From the NCBI GenBank assembly GCA_031255275.1, contig JAIRSV010000045.1, positions 1 through 14,965 on the forward strand: DNA of 14,965 bases. The letters run 5' to 3'. The stretch is from Proteiniphilum sp. (lineage in GTDB: Bacteria; Bacteroidota; Bacteroidia; Bacteroidales; Dysgonomonadaceae). This document shows, piece by piece, positions 7,144 to 14,723 of the stretch (position 1 is its first letter; every line of letters starts with the position of its first letter). A program made the translations under genes and the position numbers. The notes beneath the pieces were generated by a model, which did no database searches, was not told where the DNA came from, and saw only the letters and a list, made by a program, of their open reading frames with translations.

Positions 7144-9600
7144 TTATTTTACCGAAAAATCCTTCGGATGCTCCACCCTCTCATCCATGAGCGCCAGATC
7201 CAGCACCTCCCTCACATCGCCGGCATAGTGAAAGACAAGCCCTTTCACATACCCGGCATTAATCTCATTAATATCCTTCTCATTCTCCCGGCAAAGGATA
7301 ATCTCCCTGATACCCGCCCGTTTGGCAGCAAGAATCTTTTCGCGGATACCGCCCACCGGAAGCACCTTTCCGCGCAAAGTGATTTCCCCCGTCATCGCCA
7401 GTCCCGGGCGCACCTTCCGCTGCGTGTACGCCGAAGCCAGAGAAGTGACCATCGTGATACCCGCCGAAGGACCATCCTTGGGAATGGCACCTTCCGGCAC
7501 ATGGATATGCGTATTCCAGTTCTCGAAAATCTCCGGATCAATATCCAGTTCCCGCGCATGAGCATGAATATACTCCAGGGCAAGCATCGCCGACTCCTTC
7601 ATCACATCACCCAGATTCCCGGTAAGAGTAAGCCTGGCACCCTTCCCCCTGCTGAGCGAACTCTCCACAAAAAGGATTTCGCCGCCCGCCGCAGTCCACG
7701 CCAGACCCGTCACCACGCCGGCATACCGGTTGCCCTGATAACTCTCCCTGCTATACTCCTCAACCCCCAGATACTCCTTCAGGTCAGACACTTTCAGATT
7801 TTTGGGATAAGGCTCTCCGGCCGCAATCTTCCGGGCTACCTTCCGCATCACCTTGGCGATTTTCTTATTCAGTTCGCGCACGCCCGACTCCCGTGTATAA
7901 TTTTCGATAATCTTCTGCAGCGAAGGCTTGGAGATAGAAAAAGTCCCCTTTGCGATACCGTGGTTGCGAAGCTCTCCGGGCACAAGATGACGGTGAGCTA
8001 TCTCGATCTTCTCCTCCGTAATATAACCGCCCACGCTGATCAGTTCCATACGGTCGAGCAGCGGCTGAGGGATGGAATTCAGACTGTTGGCCGTAGCGAT
8101 GAAAAGCACCTTCGACAAGTCATAATCAATGGAAAGGAAATTGTCGTGAAACGCCGAATTCTGTTCCGGATCCAGCACCTCAAGCAGCGCCGACGAAGGA
8201 TCTCCCCTGAAATCATTACCAATCTTGTCCACCTCATCCAGCACGAAGACAGGGTTAGAAGCCCCCGCCTTCTGTATACTCTGTATGATCCTGCCCGGGA
8301 TGGCGCCGATATAAGTGCGGCGGTGCCCCCGGATCTCAGCCTCATCATGCAGTCCGCCGAGCGAAATGCGCACATACTTGCGGTTGAGCGCCCCGGCAAT
8401 GGACTTCCCCAGCGAAGTCTTGCCCACGCCCGGAGGGCCGTAAAGGCAAAGGATAGGCGATTTCAGGTCACCCTTCAGCTTCAGCACCGCCAGATGCTCG
8501 ATAATACGCTCCTTCACCTTCTCCATGCCGAAGTGATCCCTGTCCAGCACCCTCTGCGCATTCTTCAGGTTAAAATTATCCCTGGTATACACACCCCACG
8601 GCAAGTCGAGAATAACCTGCAGGTACCCGAACTGTACCGAATAGTCGGGCGACTGCGAATTCAGCCGTTCCAGCTTCTGCACCTCCTTCTCAAACGTCCC
8701 CGCCACCTCGTCGCCCCACATCTTCTCCTTCGCCTTTTTCCTGAACTCGTCAATCTCAATCTGCTGCGTATTCCCCCCCAGCTCCTCCTGAATAGTCCTG
8801 ATCTGCTGCTGGAGAAAATACTCCTTTTGCTGCTGACTCAAATCCTCCCGGGTCTTCATCTGGATGTTCATCTTCAGCTCCAGCACCTGAGACTCACGGT
8901 TGAGGATCATCAGCAAGCGATAAGCCTGCTCCTTCTCATCGTTGATACTCAACAGATCCTGCTTCTCATGCCCCTCAATAGGCAAGTTAGTACCGCTGTA
9001 GCTGATAAGCATATCGGAAAAAGGCTCGCTGCTGATCGTCTGAATCAACTCCCTGGGCGGCTCCCCCAGCAGATGCAGCATGTGCAGCAGAGAATCGCGG
9101 ATAGAATCAAGGATAGCCCTGAACTCCTTGTCCTCGTTCGACGCCCTCACATAATCCCTCAGTTTAAAGGTCGCCTTCATATAAGGCACACACTGCGTAA
9201 TCTGCTGCCACTCGAAGCGCTTCTTCGCCTGCACGATAATGCTGAGATTATTGTCACCCAGCTCAATAACACGGATCACCTCGGCAATCACGCCAATCGG
9301 GTAAAGATCACTCTCCTCCGGATCATCAATCGCAGAATCTTTCTGGCAAACCAGACCGATATATTTATGCTTTCTCCCGAGCGACCTGATCAGATCCAGC
9401 GACTTCTTTCTTCCCACCGATATGGGAAGCGTACTTCCAGGAAAAACGATAGTATTACGCAAAGGAAGCAACGGAAGAGTCTCCTTCAGCAGCGACTCGT
9501 TAATCTCCCGGTTTCCGTCGACAAAATCGTTCGCAATGAAAGAAATTACATTTGTCTCCGGATACTCCCCCGGCATCATATATTTTTTGAATGGATTCAT
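7144..9600 (-). CDS. lon: ATP-dependent Lon protease
   Basis: Lon is a cytoplasmic AAA+ serine protease that degrades misfolded and regulatory proteins. The 818-aa product shows the three family parts: an N-terminal LON substrate-binding domain (from LPLLPLRNTIVFPG, residues 43-56, to about 250), the AAA+ module with Walker A GPPGVGKT (388-395), HRRTYIGAIPGR (426-437) and Walker B VFVLDEVD (451-458), and the C-terminal protease domain with PKDGPSAG, where Ser712 is the catalytic serine and Lys755 (GGIREKILAAKRAG) its partner. I chose ATG 9600 because the upstream in-frame stretch to 9681 is low-complexity (QKQKQ) and unlike the family; another Met lies seven residues in. The leader is A-rich without a Shine-Dalgarno. 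It is convergent with fcl and divergent from trmN. I see no heat-shock CIRCE element upstream. Confidence 0.96.
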   Translation of the reverse strand: MNPFKKYMMPGEYPETNVISFIANDFVDGNREINESLLKETLPLLPLRNTIVFPGSTLPISVGRKKSLDLIRSLGRKHKYIGLVCQKDSAIDDPEESDLYPIGVIAEVIRVIELGDNNLSIIVQAKKRFEWQQITQCVPYMKATFKLRDYVRASNEDKEFRAILDSIRDSLLHMLHLLGEPPRELIQTISSEPFSDMLISYSGTNLPIEGHEKQDLLSINDEKEQAYRLLMILNRESQVLELKMNIQMKTREDLSQQQKEYFLQQQIRTIQEELGGNTQQIEIDEFRKKAKEKMWGDEVAGTFEKEVQKLERLNSQSPDYSVQFGYLQVILDLPWGVYTRDNFNLKNAQRVLDRDHFGMEKVKERIIEHLAVLKLKGDLKSPILCLYGPPGVGKTSLGKSIAGALNRKYVRISLGGLHDEAEIRGHRRTYIGAIPGRIIQSIQKAGASNPVFVLDEVDKIGNDFRGDPSSALLEVLDPEQNSAFHDNFLSIDYDLSKVLFIATANSLNSIPQPLLDRMELISVGGYITEEKIEIAHRHLVPGELRNHGIAKGTFSISKPSLQKIIENYTRESGVRELNKKIAKVMRKVARKIAAGEPYPKNLKVSDLKEYLGVEEYSRESYQGNRYAGVVTGLAWTAAGGEILFVESSLSRGKGARLTLTGNLGDVMKESAMLALEYIHAHARELDIDPEIFENWNTHIHVPEGAIPKDGPSAGITMVTSLASAYTQRKVRPGLAMTGEITLRGKVLPVGGIREKILAAKRAGIREIILCRENEKDINEINAGYVKGLVFHYAGDVREVLDLALMDERVEHPKDFSVK

Positions 9601-9623
9601 CACTGTGTATTTATTTCTGTCAT

Positions 9624-9659
9624 CAGAACAGAAAACTGCCTGTTTTTGTTTTTGTTCTG
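9624..9659. repeat. Inverted repeat CAGAACA...TGTTCTG between lon and trmN
   Basis: Perfect 7-bp arms at 9624-9630 and 9653-9659, with a 22-base, T-rich centre. It lies between the divergent lon and trmN starts, 24 bases upstream of the lon ATG. It could be a regulator site or chance; no known operator is recognised. Confidence 0.35.
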
Positions 9660-9709
9660 TAAGGCACGAGACAAAATCCATGCCAAATACACCGAAAAAT
9701 TATATCACA

Positions 9710-10426
9710 ATGAGTAATCCCCAGTTTCACTTCAAGCAATTCACCGTCTTTCACGACAAGTGCGCCATGAAAGTAGGCACCGACGGCGTGCTGCTCGGAG
9801 CATGGGCAAGCGCAGAAAACGCGGCAGACATACTGGATGTAGGTACCGGCACCGGGCTTATAGCACTGATGGCCGCTCAGCGCAACCCCCATGCCCGCAT
9901 AATCGCCATTGACACAGACCGTCCAGCCGTAGAGCAGGCAAAGGAAAATGTCGGAAAATCCCCCTACACCGGCAGAATCACCATAGAGCACTTCGACTTC
10001 CGGCAGTTCGCCGGGAACACACCCAAACGCTTCGACCTGATTATTTTCAATCCGCCCTACTTTTCAGAATCCCTTCTCCCCCCCGATCAACAACGGGCAA
10101 AAGCACGACACTCCGTTTCACTGACACTGGAAGATCTGCTGCGCTTCACCCGGGAATGTCTTAAAGACAGCGGAACACTCTCCCTCATCCTCCCCTGCAG
10201 CAAGAGCGACGAATTAAAGCATCTGTGCGAAAAGCACACATTCTACATAAAGCGAAAAACCATCGTATACCCCTTGCCGGACGCCGCGCCGAAACGACTG
10301 ATGGCCGAACTGTCAATGCACTCCCCCCATCACACCGAAACAAGTTCGCTGACCATCGAAAACAGCCGTCATCAATACACCGCAGATTTCGTCAGCCTGG
10401 TAAGCAACTTCTACATAAACCTGTAG
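9710..10426 (+). CDS. trmN: tRNA1(Val) (adenine(37)-N6)-methyltransferase, TrmN/YfiC type
   Basis: This is a SAM-dependent methyltransferase of the type that adds a methyl group to N6 of A37 in the anticodon loop of tRNA1(Val). The 238-aa product has the expected length. The N-terminus FHFKQFTVFHDKCAMKVGTDGVLLGAW (residues 6-32) is the family signature, motif I DVGTGTGLIAL is at 43-53 (SAM binding), the acidic end of strand 2 is at AIDTD (66-70), and the catalytic N6-adenine motif NPPYF is at 114-118. The open frame extends upstream to 9422, but that part runs antisense to lon and lacks family sequence. ATG 9710 starts exactly where homology should start. It is divergent from lon and 73 bases ahead of hpt. 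Substrate is inferred from the family. Confidence 0.9.
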   Translation: MSNPQFHFKQFTVFHDKCAMKVGTDGVLLGAWASAENAADILDVGTGTGLIALMAAQRNPHARIIAIDTDRPAVEQAKENVGKSPYTGRITIEHFDFRQFAGNTPKRFDLIIFNPPYFSESLLPPDQQRAKARHSVSLTLEDLLRFTRECLKDSGTLSLILPCSKSDELKHLCEKHTFYIKRKTIVYPLPDAAPKRLMAELSMHSPHHTETSSLTIENSRHQYTADFVSLVSNFYINL

Positions 10427-10470
10427 ACAAAGAAAAGCCACATACATTTCCGTAAAATCATAAAAAGCAG

Positions 10471-10478
10471 TAATTTTG
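10471..10478 (+). promoter_or_regulatory. Candidate promoter for hpt
   Basis: TAATTTTG matches TAnnTTTG, 21 bases before the hpt ATG. TTTC at 10447-10450 lies at a 20-base spacing and could be a near-consensus -33 box. This would let hpt be transcribed apart from trmN. Confidence 0.5.
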
Positions 10479-10499
10479 ACACTCAAAAAATCCGGAATA

Positions 10500-11036
10500 A
10501 TGAAAAAAGTCATAACCATCAGAGACAAACAATTTGAACTGTTTATTGAACAGGAAATCATTGAAGAAAGAATAAAACAGGTAGCCGGACAGATAAATTC
10601 CGATCTGAAAGGAAAAGATCCGGTCTTTTTAGCCGTGCTCAACGGCGCATTTATGTTTGCCGGCGAGCTGATGAAAGAAGTCACCATCCCCGGTGAAATC
10701 ACATTCGTACGCCTTGCCTCCTACCACGGAACATCCACCACAAATCGGGTACAGGAAGTGCTGGGGCTGAACAAAAGCATTGAAAACCGCTGTGTAGTAA
10801 TAGTAGAAGACATTGTAGATAGCGGAAACACCATGATTGCACTTAAAAAGGAACTGGAGAAACACAATCCCCGGGAAGTGAAAATAGCCACCCTGCTGTT
10901 CAAGCCGGCCGCACTGCGGCAGAAACTTCAGATAGATTACGTAGCCCTTGAAATCCCCAATGACTTCATTGTCGGTTACGGATTGGATTATGACGGCCAC
11001 GGTCGAAATCTGAAAGACATATATAAGGCAAAGTAA
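10500..11036 (+). CDS. hpt: Hypoxanthine phosphoribosyltransferase
   Basis: Hpt salvages hypoxanthine (and often guanine) to IMP/GMP using PRPP. The 178-aa length is typical. The PRPP loop VVIVEDIVDSGNT lies at residues 99-111 (Glu103-Asp104 with Asp107-Ser108-Gly109), VLNGAFMF (47-54) is the conserved first loop, and ASYHGTST (73-80) is the flexible loop that closes over the active site. IDYVALEIPNDFIVGYGLDYD near the C-terminus contains the purine-recognition segment. I chose ATG 10500 over an in-frame TTG at 10476, because the TTG lies in the candidate promoter. Its neighbours do not define a pathway. Confidence 0.95.
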   Translation: MKKVITIRDKQFELFIEQEIIEERIKQVAGQINSDLKGKDPVFLAVLNGAFMFAGELMKEVTIPGEITFVRLASYHGTSTTNRVQEVLGLNKSIENRCVVIVEDIVDSGNTMIALKKELEKHNPREVKIATLLFKPAALRQKLQIDYVALEIPNDFIVGYGLDYDGHGRNLKDIYKAK

Positions 11037-11041
11037 AGCGA

Positions 11042-11107
11042 TTTCCGTCAGACCTCCAATCTCCGTCCGGGAAAGAGTTTTAAAGAATAAAACAGGAATG
11101 ACGGAAA
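11042..11107. repeat. Spaced inverted repeat downstream of hpt
   Basis: TTTCCGTCA (11042-11050) and TGACGGAAA (11099-11107) are perfect 9-bp inverted arms. Inside them a second small pair, GTTTT (11077-11081) and AAAAC (11089-11093), is nested. It begins six bases after the hpt stop. No T run follows, so it is not a standard terminator; it may be an RNA structure or chance. Confidence 0.35.
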
Positions 11108-11206
11108 GATCATCGCGGGAACGTGAAAAAGTGAATAATTGCATATAAAGAAATAAAAAACGGTTTCCCTCCCGGATTTTTCTTTGTAAATAGCACTGCA
11201 GAAAAA

Positions 11207-11223
11207 AAAAATAGCTATTTTTG
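11207..11223 (+). promoter_or_regulatory. Candidate tonB promoter with overlapping palindrome
   Basis: TATTTTTG at 11216-11223 matches the TAnnTTTG -7 box and lies 49 bases before the tonB ATG. The perfect palindrome AAAAATAG/CTATTTTT (11207-11222) covers this box almost entirely, so a dimeric regulator bound there would block transcription. A TTTG at 11183-11186 is too far (29-base spacer) to be a normal -33 box. Confidence 0.5.
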
Positions 11224-11272
11224 CATTTGAGCAGAGTACTTAAAAATAAGCAGTAGATAAAAAAGATTCACA

Positions 11273-11968
11273 ATGAACAAAGATGAAGTAAAAAAATCGC
11301 AGAAAGCGAATTTGGAAAAACAGCGAAGCACATATATCCTGATGGGATTAGTGCTGGGTATATCTATTCTTTTCTTCGCTTTTGAATGGTCGACCGAAAC
11401 CCGAAAACTGGATGAGACTGTTCTTGTTCAGGATGTTTTGGCCGAAGAGGAAATTGAGATCACCCGTCGAGACCCGACGCCACCACCACCACCGCCACCA
11501 CCCGAACCGGAAGTTCCGGATGTAATAGAAGTGGTAGAAAAGGAAGTGGATACCAGAATGGAAATAAGGGTTGAAGACGACCAGTCTCAAAGACAAACAC
11601 AGGTCTATATTCCGCCACCACCGCCCAAACAGGAAGAAGAGGCAACGGAAGAAATTTTCGTGGTAGTGGAAGAGCAACCGGAATTTCCCGGAGGGAATAC
11701 AGCCTTGATGAAGTTCCTGAGTGACAATATCAAATATCCGGTCATTGCTCAGGAGAACGGTATTCAAGGGCGTGTAATCTGTAATTTCGTAGTTGAAAGA
11801 GACGGCAGTATTACCGATGTACAGGTGCTACGCGGGGTAGACCCGTCACTCGACAGAGAAGCTACCCGTGTGATCCAGCAGATGCCCCACTGGAAACCGG
11901 GGAAACAGCGTGGATCAGCAGTACGTGTCCGGTACACACTACCGGTGGTATTCCGTTTGCAGAACTAA
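11273..11968 (+). CDS. tonB: TonB-family energy transducer
   Basis: TonB carries proton-motive-force energy from the inner-membrane ExbB/ExbD complex to outer-membrane TonB-dependent receptors. The 231-aa product has a short cytoplasmic tail, one membrane segment (about residues 21-38), a periplasmic Pro/Glu-rich spacer with eight consecutive prolines (70-77) and a second run of five (114-118), and a C-terminal TonB domain from QPEFPGG (135-141) through KYPVIAQENGIQGRVICNFVVERDG to YTLPVVFRL at the end. The PEFPGG and YP...A...GIQGRV motifs are typical of the Bacteroidota TonB group. A strong terminator follows 22 bases after the stop. The incomplete gene at the window's right edge may be an ExbB-like partner. 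Confidence 0.93.
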   Translation: MNKDEVKKSQKANLEKQRSTYILMGLVLGISILFFAFEWSTETRKLDETVLVQDVLAEEEIEITRRDPTPPPPPPPPEPEVPDVIEVVEKEVDTRMEIRVEDDQSQRQTQVYIPPPPPKQEEEATEEIFVVVEEQPEFPGGNTALMKFLSDNIKYPVIAQENGIQGRVICNFVVERDGSITDVQVLRGVDPSLDREATRVIQQMPHWKPGKQRGSAVRVRYTLPVVFRLQN

Positions 11969-11990
11969 GATGATTAAAAGAAATGGTAAG

Positions 11991-12024
11991 AAAAGCTGCT
12001 TTTGAGCTCAAAAGCAGCTTTTTT
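11991..12024 (+). terminator. Strong palindromic terminator after tonB
   Basis: AAAAGCTGCTTTTGAG and CTCAAAAGCAGCTTTT are perfect 16-bp inverted halves (11991-12006, 12007-12022), ending in a run of six Ts (12019-12024). The hairpin is symmetrical with A and T tails, so it could work from either side. It ends only 16 bases before the next start codon. Confidence 0.88.
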
Positions 12025-12040
12025 ACTTAAGTCAGTCGTG

Positions 12041-13018
12041 ATGAAGCATAAAATATCTGTTTTTGAAAAAACCATTGAAAAAGCAATCAAGGGAGTATTA
12101 AAAGATTTTCAACCCAAAACGCTGTTTGCCCCCGCCGAGTATGTACTGTCGCTTGGAGGAAAGAGACTCAGACCGCTATTAACACTGATGGCGGCAGATC
12201 TTTTCGGCAAAAACGCGGAAGAAGTTATAAATGCCGCATTGGCGATAGAACTATTTCATAATTTCTCTCTGGTACATGACGATCTGATGGATAATGCCGA
12301 TCTGAGGCGCGGATATCCGACAGTACACAAAAAATGGAGCGAAAGCAGCGCGATCCTCTCCGGTGACGTCTTAGTGATAGAAGCTTATAAATATATCGCG
12401 AGAACTCCCGCAAGAGTCCTTCCCGATGTTTTAGACCTTTTTTCCAATACAGCAATGGAGATCTGCAAGGGACAGCAGTACGATATGGATTTCGAACAGC
12501 GCTTCGATGTGACGGAGGAAGAATACATAGAAATGATTCGCCTGAAAACGGCAGTACTCATCGGCTGTGCGCTGAAGATCGGGGCGATCATAGCCGGCGC
12601 TTCCGCCGGGGATGCCGATTTGCTTTATGAATTTGGAATCAATATAGGCCTGGCATTTCAGTTAAAGGACGACCTGCTGGATGTGTACGGAGATCCTGAA
12701 ACATTCGGGAAAAAGATAGGAGGAGACATTTTGTGCAATAAAAAAACATTTCTTCTTATCAAGAGCTTAAAGAATGTGGACGACGAACAACGGAAAGAAC
12801 TGTATAAATGGCTGACGGCAACCGAATACGATCCTGTTGCAAAGATCAGGTTCGTTAAAAACATCTATGCCGGATTAAATTTGAAGTTTGTCGTTGAAAA
12901 TCTTATTGAAAAGTATTATCTTGCATCACTTAATTGCCTGTCATCAATCAATGTCCCCGATGACCGTAAGAAAGATCTGATAGCTCTGTCGGAAAATCTG
13001 ATGTACAGAGAGAAATAG
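12041..13018 (+). CDS. Polyprenyl diphosphate synthase (IspA/GGPP-type family)
   Basis: This enzyme adds isopentenyl diphosphate units to an allylic diphosphate, giving precursors for quinones or undecaprenyl-type lipids. The 325-aa product has GGKRLRP (39-45), the first aspartate-rich motif DDLMD (80-84) followed by NADLRRG, RLKT (167-170) and the second motif DDLLD (210-214). The first motif is DDxxD without the two-residue insert of typical bacterial farnesyl diphosphate synthases, and Phe75 lies five residues before it; in the archaeal-type enzymes such an aromatic limits products to about C20. Product length is therefore inferred as C15-C20, with low certainty. The ATG at 12041 follows the tonB terminator by 16 bases; a TTG at 12002 would place the terminator within the gene and is rejected. 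Confidence 0.9.
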   Translation: MKHKISVFEKTIEKAIKGVLKDFQPKTLFAPAEYVLSLGGKRLRPLLTLMAADLFGKNAEEVINAALAIELFHNFSLVHDDLMDNADLRRGYPTVHKKWSESSAILSGDVLVIEAYKYIARTPARVLPDVLDLFSNTAMEICKGQQYDMDFEQRFDVTEEEYIEMIRLKTAVLIGCALKIGAIIAGASAGDADLLYEFGINIGLAFQLKDDLLDVYGDPETFGKKIGGDILCNKKTFLLIKSLKNVDDEQRKELYKWLTATEYDPVAKIRFVKNIYAGLNLKFVVENLIEKYYLASLNCLSSINVPDDRKKDLIALSENLMYREK

Positions 13019-13066
13019 AAAAAAAGAAGAGCCTATTGATTAACGATAATAACCGTAAGTCATCAC

Positions 13067-13762
13067 ATGCCCTATCGCAGATTACCCAATACAGACAGCG
13101 CCCGTATCAGAGCCTTGAGAACTGCAGTTGAAAAAGCAGCCGATACCGATTTTCAGGAATTACCGTTTTCCGCAGGAACTCTTGATGAGAGCCGGAATGT
13201 ACTGAAGCACTTTGAGCATTTATCTTCCCGTTATCAGCAGTTATACGACGCACAGGTAAAAGCCGGTAAAACCTTTGCCGGAAAAATAAAAAAAGCCCGT
13301 ATGTATGTGTCCCACTTCATACAAGTATTATATATGTGTGTAATACGCTCTGAAATTAGAGAAGAACAGTTGGCGCTCTACGGATTGGAAAAAGCCGATA
13401 TGGTTGTCCCCGATTTAAGTTCCAATAAGCAGTTGCTGGAATGGGGGCAGAAAATCATCCGTGGAGAACGGCTACGTACCGCGCAAGGCGGAGTGCCCAT
13501 TTATAATCCCTCCATAGCCAAGGTAAATGTGATGGTTACCCTTTTCAGAGAAGGATACCATACCCAGGAGCTGCACCAGAAAGCCACGGCACGTGTCCTG
13601 CAGGAGGTAGCTGATTACCGAAAAAAAGTGGATAAGGTCATTTTTGAGATATGGGAAGAGGTGGAAAAGCATAACAGAGGCTTACTGCCTGAAAAACGGC
13701 TTGCCGGGAATCGTGAATACGGTATTGTCTACTATTATAGAAAAGGAGAAATTGCGGAATGA
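13067..13762 (+). CDS. Conserved protein of unknown function, coupled to tatD
   Basis: I do not recognise a characterised family, although an N-terminus like MPYRRLPNTDSARIRAL is familiar from Bacteroidota hypothetical proteins. The 231-aa product has no signal peptide, no clear membrane segment and no lipobox. It looks mainly helical: charged helices at about 11-26, 40-66, 72-103 and 165-205. The third contains a hydrophobic stretch, VSHFIQVLYMCVI (81-93), more like a buried helix than a membrane span. A loop with GGVPIYNPS (141-149) and a Tyr-rich C-terminus (YGIVYYYRKGE) follow. Its stop overlaps the tatD start as ATGA, which implies translational coupling. It lies 48 bases after the polyprenyl synthase, so those three genes likely form one transcript. 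Confidence 0.85.
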   Translation: MPYRRLPNTDSARIRALRTAVEKAADTDFQELPFSAGTLDESRNVLKHFEHLSSRYQQLYDAQVKAGKTFAGKIKKARMYVSHFIQVLYMCVIRSEIREEQLALYGLEKADMVVPDLSSNKQLLEWGQKIIRGERLRTAQGGVPIYNPSIAKVNVMVTLFREGYHTQELHQKATARVLQEVADYRKKVDKVIFEIWEEVEKHNRGLLPEKRLAGNREYGIVYYYRKGEIAE

Positions 13763-14535
13763 ATCTTATCGATACCCATGCCCATCTGTTTGCAGAAGAA
13801 TTTCAGGATGATCTCCACGAGGTCGTTACCCTGGCAAAGCAGGCGGGAGTGGAAAAAGTATTGTTGTCCAATATAGATGAATCTTCCGTACCTCGTTTGA
13901 AACAGTGCGTATTGGATTATCCCGGTTTTTTTTATCCTATGATGGGACTTCATCCTACAAGTGTAAGTGAAGATTGGGAAAAACAGTTAGATTTAATTTA
14001 CAGGGAGTTAAACGTCGGAGATTACGTTGCCGTAGGCGAGATAGGAATTGATTTATATTGGAATACTTCGTCGCGGGAAGCTCAAATAAATGCCTTTGAG
14101 GAACAGTTGAAATGGAGTATTGAAAAAGATCTGCCTGTGTCTGTCCACTTCAGGAATGCCACGGAAGAGGTAATACAAAGTATCCGAAAGGTAGGGGCTG
14201 AATCGTTGAGAGGAGTATTTCACAGTTTTGGAGGTACAAAAGCGGAATTGGGAGCAATATTGGAGTTAAACAATTTCCTGATAGGGATTAACGGAGTGGT
14301 GACCTTCAAAAATTCGGGATTATCCGAAACACTGAAACATTGCCCGATCAACCGGGTACTACTGGAAACCGACTCTCCTTATCTCTCGCCCGTACCTCAC
14401 AGGGGAAAAAGGAATGAGCCTGCTTGTCTGGTGCACATTATTGCACAATTGGCCGGAATATGGAATGAAAGAGAGGATTCAATCGCACGGATCACCAGCC
14501 GCAACGCTGAAAAACTGTTTAAATTGAAGAATTAA
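13759..14535 (+). CDS. tatD: TatD-family metal-dependent hydrolase
   Basis: TatD proteins are cytoplasmic TIM-barrel amidohydrolase-fold enzymes with DNase/exonuclease activity reported for several members. The 258-aa product is full length. Metal ligands expected for the family are all visible: His7 and His9 in DTHAHL, Glu94 in VGEIGID, His130, His155 in HSFGG, and Asp205 in LLETDSPYL. GLHP (63-66) is also conserved. It starts inside the stop of the preceding gene (ATGA), with AAAGGAG about 12 bases upstream acting as a possible Shine-Dalgarno. Nothing looks damaged. The physiological substrate cannot be told from the sequence. Confidence 0.94.
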   Translation: MNLIDTHAHLFAEEFQDDLHEVVTLAKQAGVEKVLLSNIDESSVPRLKQCVLDYPGFFYPMMGLHPTSVSEDWEKQLDLIYRELNVGDYVAVGEIGIDLYWNTSSREAQINAFEEQLKWSIEKDLPVSVHFRNATEEVIQSIRKVGAESLRGVFHSFGGTKAELGAILELNNFLIGINGVVTFKNSGLSETLKHCPINRVLLETDSPYLSPVPHRGKRNEPACLVHIIAQLAGIWNEREDSIARITSRNAEKLFKLKN

Positions 14536-14624
14536 ATGAGGTTTCATATATCAACAGGTGGACTGAGAATGGGTTTTTACTAAATTTATTGCGATAAGAA
14601 GTAGTGTATAATCGATAAATTCCG

Positions 14625-14674
14625 TATTTTTGCTTTCCGAATGGAGCGGGAATGAAATATTTTTTGTAATTTGC
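14625..14674 (+). promoter_or_regulatory. Candidate promoter region for tRNA-Ser
   Basis: Two -7-like boxes occur: TATTTTTG (14625-14632), an exact TAnnTTTG match, and TAATTTGC (14667-14674), one base short of consensus but in the TTTGCACCC context often seen before Bacteroidota stable-RNA genes. The second leaves about 50 bases to the tRNA. I cannot decide between them. Confidence 0.4.
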
Positions 14675-14690
14675 ACCCGTTTTCGGAAAA

Positions 14691-14708
14691 ATCTCTTTCA
14701 AAAGAGAT
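14691..14708. repeat. Hairpin just upstream of tRNA-Ser
   Basis: ATCTCTTT-CA-AAAGAGAT is a perfect 8-bp stem with a 2-base loop, ending 15 bases before the tRNA. It would be in the 5' leader of the precursor if transcription starts from the boxes upstream. Confidence 0.5.
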
Positions 14709-14723
14709 CTCCATTCTCTAGAG

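Noticed and set aside
9601..9681. Longer lon start at 9681
   Set aside because: The added 27 residues are low-complexity and unlike Lon N-termini; they would also fill the whole leader between the divergent lon and trmN genes.
9422..9709. Upstream extension of the trmN reading frame
   Set aside because: The stretch is antisense to lon and lacks methyltransferase sequence; the family N-terminus begins right after ATG 9710.
7168..9717. An 849-codon open frame on the plus strand, antisense to almost the whole of lon
   Set aside because: It is a shadow of lon: the translation is rich in Arg, His, Leu and Gln without domain motifs, while the minus strand encodes an intact Lon protease. Such long antisense frames arise from codon bias.
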